64,000 nt of DNA, from the NCBI RefSeq assembly GCF_006442545.2, contig NZ_CP083952.1, forward strand, positions 3,279,501-3,343,500. The letters run 5' to 3'. Made by a program: the position numbers and the translations under genes. The notes beneath the pieces were generated by a model. That model was given only the letters and a program-made list of their open reading frames with translations, was not told the DNA's origin and searched no databases. The stretch is from Mesorhizobium sp. B2-1-8. GTDB taxonomy: Bacteria > Pseudomonadota > Alphaproteobacteria > Rhizobiales > Rhizobiaceae. Below, piece by piece: positions 53,339 through 62,759 of the stretch; the stretch's first letter is position 1, and every line of letters begins with the position of its first letter.

Positions 53339-53599
53339 ATGGGCAGACGAACGAGCCGGTATGACAGACTGTTTAAGAGCAATGCCGAGGCGATCATTCG
53401 GGATGGGCTTCGCCTCCGCGAGACAGTGCTTGCAGCGCAACTTCATCTGAAAGCGAGCGGTTCACTGTTCTGGCAATTGAATGGCCTCACCGATAAACTG
53501 CATGAGGTGCTTACCGTGATAGCTGAGCAGGAACCCGACTTCAGGGCGGCAGGGCTGGGCCTATTGCCGCTGCCCGAGGATTACTCCACCCGGAAGTGA
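53339..53599 (+). CDS. Hypothetical protein, first of a coupled pair
   Basis: 86 residues from ATG 53339 behind GAGAGGAG. Helical, starts GRRTSRYDRLFKSNAEAIIR, with SGSLFWQLNGLTDKLHEVL in the middle. No known domain. Overlaps the next gene by GTGA. Confidence 0.6.
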   Translation: MGRRTSRYDRLFKSNAEAIIRDGLRLRETVLAAQLHLKASGSLFWQLNGLTDKLHEVLTVIAEQEPDFRAAGLGLLPLPEDYSTRK

Positions 53600-53901
53600 C
53601 CTCCTATGGACAGCGTTGGGCGAGCCGCAAAGCAAACCTGCTGCTCATCGTGGAGTGCGGCCACTGTTATCATGTGGGCCGCTTCCGGGCTAACGATGTG
53701 GCAAAGGTGGTGGGATGGAACAAACCGGTGGAAACCATCAACGTCAAATGCAAGCGGTGCAGCCGAAAGGACGCTACCGTGCGGACTCAGTTCAATATCA
53801 GGACCATCCGGGCCACGCAGGTTGAATCAGCGTCCCCGAGGCCCTCTGCGACACCGTACGAGACGCGCAAACGCGCGTCGCTGAAGCCAGAGAGCAGCTG
53901 A
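53596..53901 (+). CDS. Hypothetical protein with a zinc-binding Cys pattern
   Basis: 101 residues from GTG 53596. CGHCYHVGRF followed by INVKCKRCSRKDATV gives a CxxC...CxxC treble-clef-like site at residues about 22-55. The tail is basic and probably disordered. Translationally coupled to the gene before it. Function unknown; nucleic-acid binding is a reasonable guess. Confidence 0.6.
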   Translation: MTSYGQRWASRKANLLLIVECGHCYHVGRFRANDVAKVVGWNKPVETINVKCKRCSRKDATVRTQFNIRTIRATQVESASPRPSATPYETRKRASLKPESS

Positions 53902-54017
53902 AGAAGATTAAGGCTGGCGCGTGAGGCTTCAGACCCGGCGCGTCCGGAATGCAATGCTCGCTTGACGCCCATTCGTCGGGCGCTACATTGCCTCGCGGCG
54001 GTCCTATCGGACGCCAG

Positions 54018-54070
54018 CGGCCGGCGCTCATCAAAACCCCAAGGTCCCCCCGCCTACTGAGCGCCGGCCG
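54018..54070. terminator. 13-bp perfect inverted repeat, terminator-like
   Basis: CGGCCGGCGCTCA ... TGAGCGCCGGCCG with a 27-base loop, followed by ATCTTTTTCG. It may stop transcription of the coupled hypothetical genes. Confidence 0.5.
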
Positions 54071-54239
54071 ATCTTTTTCGATCAGCTCCCGAGATAGGCG
54101 CGGCATATCGCGTCCCAGTCCGCGGCCGGCGGTCTGCTTGGCGAAAGGCTGCCTTTCTCGGTATCAAACCGACATTTGAATCCTTCTGAGCACCGCATTA
54201 GATTCGACTGGTTAAAATTGTAGCTATTGGGAGGTAGCT

Positions 54240-54608
54240 ATGATCGAAAGCCGTACAGACGTCGCGCGTGCGATGATAGACGCCAGCTTCGTCTCGCAGC
54301 GTCGCTCTTTAAGTGACATCGCCTCAATTCGTCGCGATCTAGACCAATCCCGCCGTGCAATCGCAGCATCACGCGACCTTCTAAAGCGGTTACGCCAGCG
54401 CAAGGCGGACGAGGCGCCCAGGGAGGCTGAGAAGCACCGAGTGTCCGCGTTCCATGCAGACATTGTCCGGTCTGTATTTCGAAATTTGGTCTCGGAAACT
54501 GACGTGCCCGAGTGTGAATGGCGCAACCTGGCTAGGAGCCTCATCTTCGAGCTCACCGGGTGCGAGTGCGTTGACGCAGTCTTGCTGGATTGGGTCATTA
54601 GAAAGTAA
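54240..54608 (+). CDS. Hypothetical protein with N-terminal coiled coil
   Basis: 122 residues from ATG 54240 with GGGAGG upstream. Residues 20-62 form a charged coiled coil (RRSLSDIASIRRDLDQSRRA, LLKRLRQRKADEAPREAEK); the C-terminal half is globular (ECEWRNLARSLIFELTGCEC). Not recognised. Confidence 0.6.
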   Translation: MIESRTDVARAMIDASFVSQRRSLSDIASIRRDLDQSRRAIAASRDLLKRLRQRKADEAPREAEKHRVSAFHADIVRSVFRNLVSETDVPECEWRNLARSLIFELTGCECVDAVLLDWVIRK

Positions 54609-54734
54609 CGGACGGAACAATCGCCACGCCGCTTTATTCGGGGCGCATCATTTTTGTGGTATGATTCATCCTATGGGGAAGAAGGCCAAGCACAAAGCAA
54701 AGTAGGTGACTGAAATCCCGATGGAGAGGCGAGC

Positions 54735-54947
54735 TTGAAAACGGAAGCCGCCTACTATGCTCGCAAGTGCGGTATCACGACAGATGAAGCCGCCAAGATC
54801 TTTCGGAAGCCCACGCGCCAAAGCTCACCATCGTCCCAAAAGAACGCCAGCCATCGGGGTCCACAAAGGAAAAGCCCCGGTGCTTTGGTCAGCACCGGGG
54901 CTTTTGACACGTACGAGCTACTCGGCATGTCGGCATGTACGACGTAG
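54735..54947 (+). CDS. Possible small protein cut into by a repeat
   Basis: TTG start with GGAG upstream. The first 25 residues (TEAAYYARKCGITTDEAAKI) look like a real helix-turn-helix-sized protein start; the rest passes through the palindromic repeat at 54870 and is unlikely to be native. Confidence 0.3.
   Translation: MKTEAAYYARKCGITTDEAAKIFRKPTRQSSPSSQKNASHRGPQRKSPGALVSTGAFDTYELLGMSACTT
54870..54905. repeat. Long palindrome, copy 2 of a dispersed repeat
   Basis: AAAAGCCCCGGTGC and complement around an 8-base loop, then TTTGACACGTACGAG. Same element as 15031-15066. Confidence 0.7.
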
Positions 54948-55240
54948 CAGTAGGCCCGGCGGTTGAGGGGGGCTCATCGCCGAGCCTGACTGGCGGGGGG
55001 GGTAAGGGGGGACATCGCCAGCTTACACGAAGCTAGCATTGTCGTTGCTGGCGCGGCATCATTCAAACAGAGGAGGCGTCTCGGCCTGCTCAAGCACGCC
55101 TACCCTGCCGGACAGTTGCAGTGGGCCCGCTTCACTGGCGACGAAGCGGGCCGGTCAGGTCTTGGGGGACCTGACCGGCAGCAGGGGAGCTGCCGCTTTC
55201 GAACCTGCCAAGACATGCCAAGTTCCCATATAGCGCACAA

Positions 55241-55337
55241 AAAAGCCCGCAGGCCGGAGCCAGGCGGGCAGTTCACAGAGTGGAGGCCGCCCGGAGTAGG
55301 CGGCTGCTCCCGAACCTTTGTCTCTGACATATGTTCC
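55241..55337. repeat. Duplicated unit A
   Basis: Contains GCCCGCaggccggagccagGCGGGC (hairpin), then GGAGTAGGCGGCTGCTCCCG and AACCTTTGTCTCTGACAT. Unit B at 55461 shares the same ordered blocks. On the minus strand both units open with MSET(K/E)VRE. Confidence 0.55.
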
Positions 55338-55460
55338 AGCACCGGGCCGCTTAGGCCCGCGCTCCCACAGGAGGGCGCGAGCCGGCCAGCAGCGCGAAAA
55401 GCACCGGACCCGCTGTTCGCCGGCACTTGCGCCTAACGGGGCTGTTCCCGACCGAACACT

Positions 55461-55548
55461 AAAATGCCCACCGGCCGGAGCCAGCGGGCAGGCTATGCAC
55501 GGAGTAAGCGGGGCCGGCTCCCGAACTTCGGTCTCTGACACCGTTCCG
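55461..55548. repeat. Duplicated unit B
   Basis: Blocks shared with unit A in the same order: GGCCGGAGCCA with flanking GCCC/GGGC, CACGGAGTAAG, GGCTCCCGAAC, GGTCTCTGACA and GTTCC. About 220 bp from unit A. Confidence 0.55.
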
Positions 55549-55809
55549 GCTACCTTGAAAGCTTCCGCAATCGCGGACTTGCAGAAATTTCGCGTTAGCG
55601 GATTGTGGTCGCTTGGTGAGCCGAGGGCTCTGGGGCGCTGGCACGCTCTCCGATGAGGACCATGCGTCCGTGGCCTCGAGAAAGTTCAGGACGCTACGCA
55701 TCAAACTGACGATGGCACATCATCAAAATGGCGGACGACTTATCTCGTCGCCCGTGAAAAGCTTGTCACAACAGTTGGGAGGGGAATTGGCCGGTGAAGG
55801 ATCGAGTGA

Positions 55810-56097
55810 ATGGACCACTTCGGCATTGTTCGGACGCGCGAGATTGCTAAATGCATAGGCGTCGCAAGAGAGCCCAAGTCGCCTAAAGGGTGGCGTTCAG
55901 CGTTAGCAACGATGGAAACCGAGCGAAGCGCCAAGACGGCTATCCTCAGACAATTGCGGACATGCTCGGAATGGCTCGTTCGGGACGATCAAGCCTCGAT
56001 GTGCGATGAGATCGACTGCTCGGCTCTTCTGTTGAGGCGAAGCAGCGTTGGAGAGCCGCAACCTGATTGGACCGACCTTGATAGGTGGTTGGGATGA
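55810..56097 (+). CDS. Possible hypothetical protein
   Basis: 95 residues from ATG 55810, weak AAGGA upstream. KCIGVAREPKSPKGWRSALA and the acidic end look soluble. No family recognised. Confidence 0.3.
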   Translation: MDHFGIVRTREIAKCIGVAREPKSPKGWRSALATMETERSAKTAILRQLRTCSEWLVRDDQASMCDEIDCSALLLRRSSVGEPQPDWTDLDRWLG

Positions 56098-56373
56098 TGC
56101 TGAACCGCCGGGTCTGATTGGCGGCGGCGATTTTGGGAGCGGGATCGCCGTCAGCTAAACCAGAAATACTGCTGGGTTGCCGGATGGGGCGCCATTCCAA
56201 CAGATCGGCCGTGCAGTTTCGTTTGCCACCTGCGGAAAACCGCGCGAGCGCAAGCCGACATTCTATTGCCTGGCGGACCTATGCCGCGCATGAGCACCGC
56301 TGCCTCGTGGTTGGCTGCGTAGGAGCTGGAGCGCTTGGTAATGGATCGCAGCCAGCATCACGGCACAGTTGCA

Positions 56374-56721
56374 CTATGCTGTTGATTGCCCGGTGGCAAC
56401 TTGCGCCGGCAACCCGCCAGATGAGGCGGTTTTTATTGGCCGCAATATGCTCGCTGCTCCGGACTGCAAATTCAAATTACTGGATTGGCCAAAAGAGCGG
56501 GAGCGGCTCCCCTGTTTAGTGTCAGGCCATTCGGTACGCCATTTACCGTCGACGCCTTGGACTAGAACTTCCGCCTCGTGGCCTTGTTCGGTAGCGCGTA
56601 TCGCCGCTTTGACCGCAGCTAGAACTGCGGAGCCGTGGGACTCATAAGGATAATCCTGGCCGTCGTAACGGACGTTCCAACGGTCTGCGTTCTTCGCGAC
56701 ATGGTATTTGGCATTCGCCAT
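56374..56721 (-). CDS. DUF2188-like protein with an abnormal C-terminus
   Basis: Residues 1-70 fit DUF2188: MANAKYHVAKNADRWNVRYDG, YPYESHGSAVLAAVKAAIRA, EVLVQGVDGKWRTEW. The family is usually about 75 residues; here a further 45 unrelated residues follow, so the natural end has probably been lost by a rearrangement near 56510. Confidence 0.6.
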   Translation of the reverse strand: MANAKYHVAKNADRWNVRYDGQDYPYESHGSAVLAAVKAAIRATEQGHEAEVLVQGVDGKWRTEWPDTKQGSRSRSFGQSSNLNLQSGAASILRPIKTASSGGLPAQVATGQSTA

Positions 56722-56838
56722 AAGCGCCGTCCCCAAGGTTCGGCAGCAAGAAAGCATTAACCAACCTCCCCGGCAAGAAAAGCTTTCGCCGGCGAGGGCG
56801 CTCGCGAGACACACCCGTCGGGGCCGAGCCGCAAAGTT

Positions 56839-57585
56839 TCACACGAACTGAGGATTGGAGGCGAATCGCCATTCGCTATCCAACGACAGCCCACACCTTC
56901 CTCTGGGCAATCTGCATGCAGCCGCCGCCCTTTTCTGCCTTATAAGCGATAGGTCCTGAGCCGATTGAGATCGGCTTTTGTCGCAGGTGTCGTTGTGCGC
57001 ACCGATGTGCCGGCGCTCTGCCGCGATTTTCCCAGACCCTCCGCGCGACGTGCGCAGACTACGACTTATCCTGGGCGCTCTGGGTTTTGACCAACCGATC
57101 AAGCACGGCGAATCCTGCAGGTCCCGATAGGGTGTAAGATCGAGGTCGGGAGGCACCTTCCTGAGCTTCTCTTGGTCTATCGGCTTCTCGTTGAGCTTCA
57201 TCAACGACTGATATCTTTGCCAGCGGACGCCTGCGGCCATGACTGCATCGCGCTCGGCACATAGCGCGATTTGATGGGCATGTAGATAGTGCAGCCTAAG
57301 TTCATCCAGCAGCGCCTTTTCGATAATTTCATGGGTCAGCAAGAAAGGGGACAGCCTCACTCTTTGACCCTTCCACGGCATCGTGCGTGGCAGGTGACGG
57401 TCAATGTAGACCGTGCGTCGATCAATGCTGTAGCCTGCAATGTAAGGGATATCGAAGTCATGGCTGATCTTGACACGACGATGGAGAGCCATGACGACGT
57501 CCCCCAACACATTGTCATCCACCTCTTCCGATCTATGGCGAATCTCGGCTTCGCGTTTCATGTGCTCTCCAGTCCGCGAAGGCAT
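56839..57585 (-). CDS. Hypothetical HExxE-containing protein, C-terminus frameshifted
   Basis: From ATG 57585. Core: YIAGYSIDRRTVYIDRHLP, FLLTHEIIEKALLDELRLHY, LHAHQIALCAERDAVMAAGV. HEIIE followed by HYLHAH could form a metal site. Near 57110 the frame reads DLQDSPCLIGW, but a one-base shift gives FAVLDRLVKTQSAQDKS and a stop at 57059, which looks like the native end. The last 90 residues of the frame as read are therefore probably spurious. Confidence 0.5.
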   Translation of the reverse strand: MPSRTGEHMKREAEIRHRSEEVDDNVLGDVVMALHRRVKISHDFDIPYIAGYSIDRRTVYIDRHLPRTMPWKGQRVRLSPFLLTHEIIEKALLDELRLHYLHAHQIALCAERDAVMAAGVRWQRYQSLMKLNEKPIDQEKLRKVPPDLDLTPYRDLQDSPCLIGWSKPRAPRISRSLRTSRGGSGKIAAERRHIGAHNDTCDKSRSQSAQDLSLIRQKRAAAACRLPRGRCGLSLDSEWRFASNPQFV

Positions 57586-57713
57586 CTCAGCTGCCCGTTC
57601 CGTCAAGAGTTTCAACTATGTCAGGCTGCTCACATACCCACGGTCTGATCAGGTTCCAGGTGAAGGAAGGCTGCGAGCAAAACGGCCTATCAACCGGCAG
57701 CCAGCAGGAGCGG

Positions 57714-57980
57714 TCATGTCGGCACCGCCAGAAGCTTCGGCAACCGCACCAGATTGTAGGCCGCGGCAGCGAAGGTTGAGGCCCACCCGACGCGGTCACG
57801 ACCGCGCAACTTCGTCTTCTCCTGCCCGGCGACCGTCTTGATCCAGCCGAACGCCTCTTCGATCCGCTTGCGGATGCGCTGGCTGACGCCATTGCCGCCG
57901 TGCCGGGTCGTGCGGCGATCGATAGCGGAACGGCGCCCGTTCGTGTTTTGCGCCACGTGCGGCGTCACCTTCATCGAGCG
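57714..57980 (-). pseudogene. IS5-family transposase C-terminal remnant
   Basis: RSMKVTPHVAQNTNGRRSAI, RKRIEEAFGWIKTVAGQEKT and FAAAAYNLVRLPKLL are the end of an IS5-type transposase. It is fused at about 57980 to unrelated sequence. Confidence 0.8.
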
Positions 57981-58175
57981 CAGTAGCCAATCTGCCATCG
58001 CTAGTCCGCGAAGCTCTCTTGCTGCTGAAAAAATAGGGTCATTGATGACGCTTTGCGGCGTCTTTCGTTTTATTGAGACCAGCGCGCCGGCCAGTTCGTC
58101 GGTGCGGAGTTGTTCGGCGCCGGTGGCGATCACCAGTTCGCCAAGCTGCGGGGCCAGGCGAGGGCTTGGCTATCC
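57981..58175 (-). pseudogene. Possible TraD-like fragment
   Basis: The segment PQLGELVIATGAEQLRTDEL then AGALVSIKRKTPQ resembles the conserved block of small conjugal-transfer TraD proteins (QLGGLV..AGL..D.L.GAL). Only this block remains; identification from memory of the family is tentative. Confidence 0.3.
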
Positions 58176-58670
58176 AGAGAAGGTGATTCTGTTCGAGAAG
58201 CACTTGGCGTCATCCCAAGCCGCGCGTGTGGCGGCCCGACAGTCCGGGTTTGGGTGGGTTGGACCGCCGGGCGTGACCGGCGGGCTAAGCCCTAAGTAGG
58301 GCGCCGGGTAGCGTCGACATATCACTCGTGCCGCGCCCTGCGAACGAAGGATGTCGAAGCCGTAGAGTTGGCTATTTTTTCATGGGTCATCCATAATGAA
58401 TAAGGGCCTTCTCACCCATCTGGCGATTCTCATTCCATGGTGCACGAAGCCGTCGACCGTTGCTCCGCAGACGTATTCGAGAGGCACTAGCCCTTGCGTT
58501 TGGGTTAGATACTGCATGCCAAGCAAGTCGGTTTCATCGCTGTGGATCGGGGGTGCGAGTTCGGGCTTCCGGATAAGATCATGCCGAACTGACTAGGCCG
58601 GTCCGGCCACCGGGACATCTGAACCGACCAGGCCTATTCGCGGCCTAGTCCTGCACAGAAAGAGATCCGA
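58176..58670. other. Stretch upstream of ugd without a supported gene
   Basis: No open frame of note. The last 100 bases presumably carry the ugd promoter; CGGCCTAG..GGCCTAG-type repeats near 58595-58645 (GACTAGGCCGGTC, GACCAGGCC, CGGCCTAGTC) form a possible hairpin just before the gene. Confidence 0.4.
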
Positions 58671-60002
58671 ATGAACTTGACGGTGTTTGGAATTGGCTAT
58701 GTCGGCCTCGTACAGGCGGCGGTGCTTGCCGAAGTTGGCCACCAGGTTGTCTGCGTCGATATCGACGCAAGCAAGGTGGAGCGGCTCAACCAGGGCTTTG
58801 TCCCGATCTTCGAGCCAGGCCTTGAAAGCATCGTCAGGGAGAATCACGCCGCTGGCCGCATCAAGTTCACCACCGATGCGGCGGCTGCCGTCAGGCATGG
58901 CGAAATCCAGATGATCGCGGTCGGCACGCCGCCCGGCGAGGACGGTTCGGCCGACCTCAAATATGTCCTGGCGGTCGCCGAGACCATCGGCCGCGAGATG
59001 GATACCGCCAAGATCGTCGTCGGCAAATCGACAGTGCCGGTCGGCACCTGCGAAAAGGTGAAGGCCAGGATCGCCGAGACGCTGAAGAAGCGCGGGCGCG
59101 AGGATTTGAGCTTCGACGTCGCCTCCAATCCAGAATTCCTCAAGGAGGGCTCCGCCGTCGCCGACTGCATGAAGCCGGATCGCATCATCGTCGGCACCGA
59201 CAGCGAGGACACCGAGGCGGTGATGCGCGAACTCTACGCGCCCTTCAATCGCAACCACGAGAAGATGATCGTGATGGACGTGCGCAGCGCCGAATTCACG
59301 AAATACGCCGCCAATTGCATGCTGGCGACCAAGATCAGCTTCATGAACGAGATGGCGAACCTTGCCGAGCAGCTCGGCGCGGACATCGAGGAGGTGCGCA
59401 AAGGCATCGGCAGCGATCCGCGCATCGGCTACCATTTCATCTATCCGGGTCTCGGCTATGGCGGCTCGTGCTTTCCCAAGGATGTCCGTGCCCTGATCAA
59501 GACCGCCGAGGGCGTCAAGTTCGACGCCAAGCTGCTGCGCGCCGTCGAGGAGCGCAACAATGACCAGAAATCCGTCCTGTTCGACAAGGTGCACCGCTAT
59601 TTCAAGGGCAACCTCGAGGGCAAGACCTTCGCGCTGTGGGGCTTGGCCTTCAAGCCCAACACCGACGACATGCGCGAGGCGCCCGCGCGTGTCCTGATGG
59701 AAGCGCTCTGGAACGCCGGCGCGACCGTGCAGGCCTATGACCCCGAGGCCATGCAGGAATGCCAGGCCATCTACGGGCTGCGCGACGACCTGATGCTGTG
59801 CGGCACCAAGGAAGCGGCATTGCGCGGCGCCGATGCGCTGCTGATCGCCACCGAATGGAAGAGTTTCCGCGCACCGTCCTTCGATGCACTGAAGGATGCA
59901 CTGACCACGCCGGTCATCTTCGATGGCCGCAACCTCTACGATCCCAAGGTCGTGGCGCGCCACGGCATCGAATATCACTCGATCGGCAGAATGGCGGCAT
60001 GA
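58671..60002 (+). CDS. ugd: UDP-glucose 6-dehydrogenase
   Basis: 443 residues. NAD-binding [20 protein letters not shown], substrate segments [11 protein letters not shown] and [13 protein letters not shown], catalytic cysteine in YGGSCFPKD near residue 265. It oxidises UDP-glucose to UDP-glucuronate for surface polysaccharide. A 30-codon frame overlapping its stop by ATGA (59999-60091) may be the stub of a downstream gene cut off before the IS5 element. Confidence 0.95.
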   Translation: MNLTVFGIGYVGLVQAAVLAEVGHQVVCVDIDASKVERLNQGFVPIFEPGLESIVRENHAAGRIKFTTDAAAAVRHGEIQMIAVGTPPGEDGSADLKYVLAVAETIGREMDTAKIVVGKSTVPVGTCEKVKARIAETLKKRGREDLSFDVASNPEFLKEGSAVADCMKPDRIIVGTDSEDTEAVMRELYAPFNRNHEKMIVMDVRSAEFTKYAANCMLATKISFMNEMANLAEQLGADIEEVRKGIGSDPRIGYHFIYPGLGYGGSCFPKDVRALIKTAEGVKFDAKLLRAVEERNNDQKSVLFDKVHRYFKGNLEGKTFALWGLAFKPNTDDMREAPARVLMEALWNAGATVQAYDPEAMQECQAIYGLRDDLMLCGTKEAALRGADALLIATEWKSFRAPSFDALKDALTTPVIFDGRNLYDPKVVARHGIEYHSIGRMAA

Positions 60003-60310
60003 CGCGACGATTGGAGTTCGGCACCTGCGACGGCCGCGTTGACATGGAGGAAATCCAGTCCTTCTTTCATGGATCTGGCAATCGGGAGTAGGATTAATCT
60101 TGGGCGTCGGCCGGTTACCACTCAGTCAGCCAAGCCTGGACAGGCCCGACGAGACCTCTCCTAAGCACTCGGGCGGCAAGGGGCGGCCCGTCAAGGCTTC
60201 GATCATTGCGGTACGTAGGCGTAACTGTTTTGTTCACGGAACGTATCGGAATCAGACACGGTGCAAACCAGATTCAAAACGGGTATCTCTGGGACTTTTT
60301 CATCAACCTG

Positions 60311-60314
60311 CTAG
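60311..60314 (+). repeat. CTAG target site, left of IS5
   Basis: CTAG abuts the left IR of IS5; the same tetramer abuts its right end (61173-61176) and the right end of the IS701 copy (62618-62621). Confidence 0.65.
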
Positions 60315-61172
60315 GGCGTAGTGACGATTTAACTACCTGAGCCAGATGGCGATAGCTGCAAGTTTGACAAAGCCCATGAAGTTGGCGAGCAGCTTGTCGT
60401 ATCGAGTTGCGACGCGGCGGAACTGTTTGAGTTTGTTGAAGAAACGCTCGATGATGTTGCGCTCCTTGTAGAGATCAGCGTCGTAGGGACGCTGATGCTT
60501 TCGATTGCGCTTGGGCGGGATGACGACGTCGGCGCCTATTTCTGCGATCTTTTCAAGCAAATGGTCGGCGTCATAGCCCTTGTCGGCGATCGCTGCGCCG
60601 GTCTCGAAGCCGTCGACGAGATCATGCGCGAAGGCGATGTCATTACGCTGCCCTGGGCTTGCGATCAGGCGAACCGGTAACCCAAGAGCATCGCCTGCCG
60701 CATGGATTTTGGTGCTCAGGCCGCCGCGAGACCGGCCCAGACCTTGGGCATCCGCCCCCCTTTTGACCGGCGCGCACCGGCGGGCGTGCTGATGAGCGCG
60801 CACAATGGTCGAGTCGATCATCAGCCATTCCAGATCGGCTTCGCGCGCAAGAACCATAAGCATCTCGTCGAGAACGCCCATTTCGATCCAGCGATAGTAG
60901 CGCCGCTTCACGGATCGATAGTCGCCGAGCCGCTCGGGTAGATCACGCCAGCGCCCACCCGAGCGGGCCATCCACAGCAGGGCATCGAGGAACTTCCGGT
61001 TGTCGGTGCGCGGGCCGCGCTTGCCCTTCGTACCGCCAGGCACAAAGCCCTTGATCCGTTCCCACTGATCGTCTCGAAGCGCATCGCAGTCCATCGCTGA
61101 CCTCCAAAAATCAGCGTTGAATCTGATTTGCGCTTCCTTGGGAATCCCAACCCGTTAAATCGTCACTACGTC
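60315..61172 (-). mobile_element. IS5-family element (IS427-like), 858 bp
   Basis: Terminal repeats share CGTAGTGACGATTTAAC, bounded by CTAG on both sides. One intact transposase gene. The second IS701 copy begins right after its right CTAG. Confidence 0.85.
60333..61094 (-). CDS. IS5-family transposase (IS427 group)
   Basis: 253 residues in a single frame, although relatives often need two. N-terminal DQWERIKGFVPGG, DDE motif residues in EWLMIDSTIVRAHQHA, IADKGYDAD and ERNIIERFFNKLKQFRRVAT. Intact. Confidence 0.92.
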   Translation of the reverse strand: MDCDALRDDQWERIKGFVPGGTKGKRGPRTDNRKFLDALLWMARSGGRWRDLPERLGDYRSVKRRYYRWIEMGVLDEMLMVLAREADLEWLMIDSTIVRAHQHARRCAPVKRGADAQGLGRSRGGLSTKIHAAGDALGLPVRLIASPGQRNDIAFAHDLVDGFETGAAIADKGYDADHLLEKIAEIGADVVIPPKRNRKHQRPYDADLYKERNIIERFFNKLKQFRRVATRYDKLLANFMGFVKLAAIAIWLR

Positions 61173-61176
61173 CTAG

Positions 61177-62617
61177 CACTACTTTGGCAGATTTTTAGCG
61201 GCGGCGCGTTTTTGGAATTCCCAAGAGAGAGTTTGCGTGATTCATGGGAGGTCGGCTTGTGGAGGGCCGATCAATGGATGTGGACTGGCAAGCCGATCTC
61301 GAGCACTGGCTTCAACCGTTTTTGGCAGGTCTTTCGCATCCAGCTCGGCGCCGGATGTGTCCGCTGTACATTGCTGGTCTGATCGGGCCGGGCGACCGTA
61401 AGAGCGTACAACCGATGGCCGCGCGCACTGGCGAGGTCGGCTACGATCAGCTTCATCATTTCGTCGCGGCAGGGGTTTGGGACAGCGCCCCGCTCGAGGC
61501 CGCCCTGCTGAAGGAGGCAGATCGCCTGGTCGGCGATGAGGCGGGTTTTCTCGTCATCGACGACACAGCGTTACCGAAGAAGGGACAACATTCGGTTGGT
61601 GTCGCGCCTCAATACGCTTCGTCGCTTGGCAAGACGTCCAATTGCCAGTCACTGGTGTCGGTGACCCTGGCCTCGCGCGAAGTGCCGGTGATGGTGGGCC
61701 TTCGGCTCTTCCTGCCCGACACCTGGACGAATGATCCCGAGCGGATGATGCGGGCGCGCGTCCCGAAGGATCGACAGGTCGCTCTGACAAAGCCGGAGAT
61801 CGCCATCGAAGAGATCGATCGTATCATCGCCTCCGGCGTGCGTTTCGGCTGCGTGCTTGCCGACGCGGGTTACGGGTCGAGCAGCTCTTTTCGTCAGGCT
61901 TTAAGTGAGCGCGGTCTGCTGTGGGCTGTAGGACTATCGCGACGCCAAAACGTCTATCCGGCCGATGTTGATCTGATCTTCCCGGTCGCGACCACCGGCA
62001 GGCGCCGCCAATATCATGTCCCAGACCAGCCGCCGGTCTCTGCCGAGGTGATGCTGTCTGGTGAGAGATGGCACAAGATAAGCTGGCGGCGCGGCACTAA
62101 AGGTCGGCTGACATGCCTCTTTGCGGCTCGCCGTGTCCGCGTTGCGGATGGTCATAAGCACCGGATGCTCGACAATCGCGTGCAATGCATGCCAGGCGAC
62201 GAGGTCTGGCTCGTCGGCGAACGCCGGTCGACTGGCGAGCAAAAATACTATGTGTCGAACCTACCGGCCGATGCGAGCCTCAAGATGCTCGCCGCCACGA
62301 TCAAGGCCAGGTGGGTTTGTGAGCAGGCACATCAGCAATTGAAGGAGGAACTCGGCCTCGACCACTTCGAAGGCCGATCATGGACTGGATTACATCGACA
62401 TGCCTTGATGACCATGATCGCCTACGCCTTTCTCCAAGCCCGCCGCCTCAAAGCAGCGGGACGAAAAAAAAAGAGTCGGCGGACCACCGCCACAACCGAG
62501 CATGCCAGCTGTTAGACAAGCCATTCTCGACCTCTTCACGCGATCGCCACCCCGCAGATGTCCTCACTGTCAGAAGCTGCCCGCACACGCCCTCAAACCT
62601 AAACTGCCAAAGTAGTG
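61177..62617 (+). mobile_element. IS701-family element, copy 2 (1441 bp)
   Basis: Ends CACTACTTTGGCAG inverted at both sides, flanked by CTAG. It is inserted exactly at the right target site of the IS5 element. Confidence 0.88.
61274..62515 (+). CDS. IS701-family transposase, copy 2
   Basis: 413 residues in frame 0 (MDVDWQADLEHWLQPF). Core motifs FLVIDDTALPKKG, FGCVLADAGYG, LKEELGLDHFEGRSWTG. After the A9 run at 62464-62472 frame 0 soon stops; the +1 frame reads KKRVGGPPPQPSMPAVRQAI and then RRCPHCQK and ends with TAG at 62613-62615 in the terminal repeat, parallel to copy 1. Confidence 0.9.
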   Translation: MDVDWQADLEHWLQPFLAGLSHPARRRMCPLYIAGLIGPGDRKSVQPMAARTGEVGYDQLHHFVAAGVWDSAPLEAALLKEADRLVGDEAGFLVIDDTALPKKGQHSVGVAPQYASSLGKTSNCQSLVSVTLASREVPVMVGLRLFLPDTWTNDPERMMRARVPKDRQVALTKPEIAIEEIDRIIASGVRFGCVLADAGYGSSSSFRQALSERGLLWAVGLSRRQNVYPADVDLIFPVATTGRRRQYHVPDQPPVSAEVMLSGERWHKISWRRGTKGRLTCLFAARRVRVADGHKHRMLDNRVQCMPGDEVWLVGERRSTGEQKYYVSNLPADASLKMLAATIKARWVCEQAHQQLKEELGLDHFEGRSWTGLHRHALMTMIAYAFLQARRLKAAGRKKKSRRTTATTEHASC

Positions 62618-62759
62618 CTAGGAGGTAGTGGGCTTTTTCAGGAAAAGCCGCGGTCGACTTGAACTAACCCCCGAACGGTTGGACATAACCTTCGGGGCCG
62701 AGCGCGGCTCCAACCTCGGCGTGTTACGGGCGAGCACCGGCCGGCGAGCGCGATGCTGA

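Noticed and set aside
54673..54705. A 10-residue basic micropeptide frame (MGKKAKHKAK)
   Set aside because: Too short to support without conservation data.
58593..59978. A 461-codon minus-strand frame
   Set aside because: It is a shadow of the well-conserved ugd gene.
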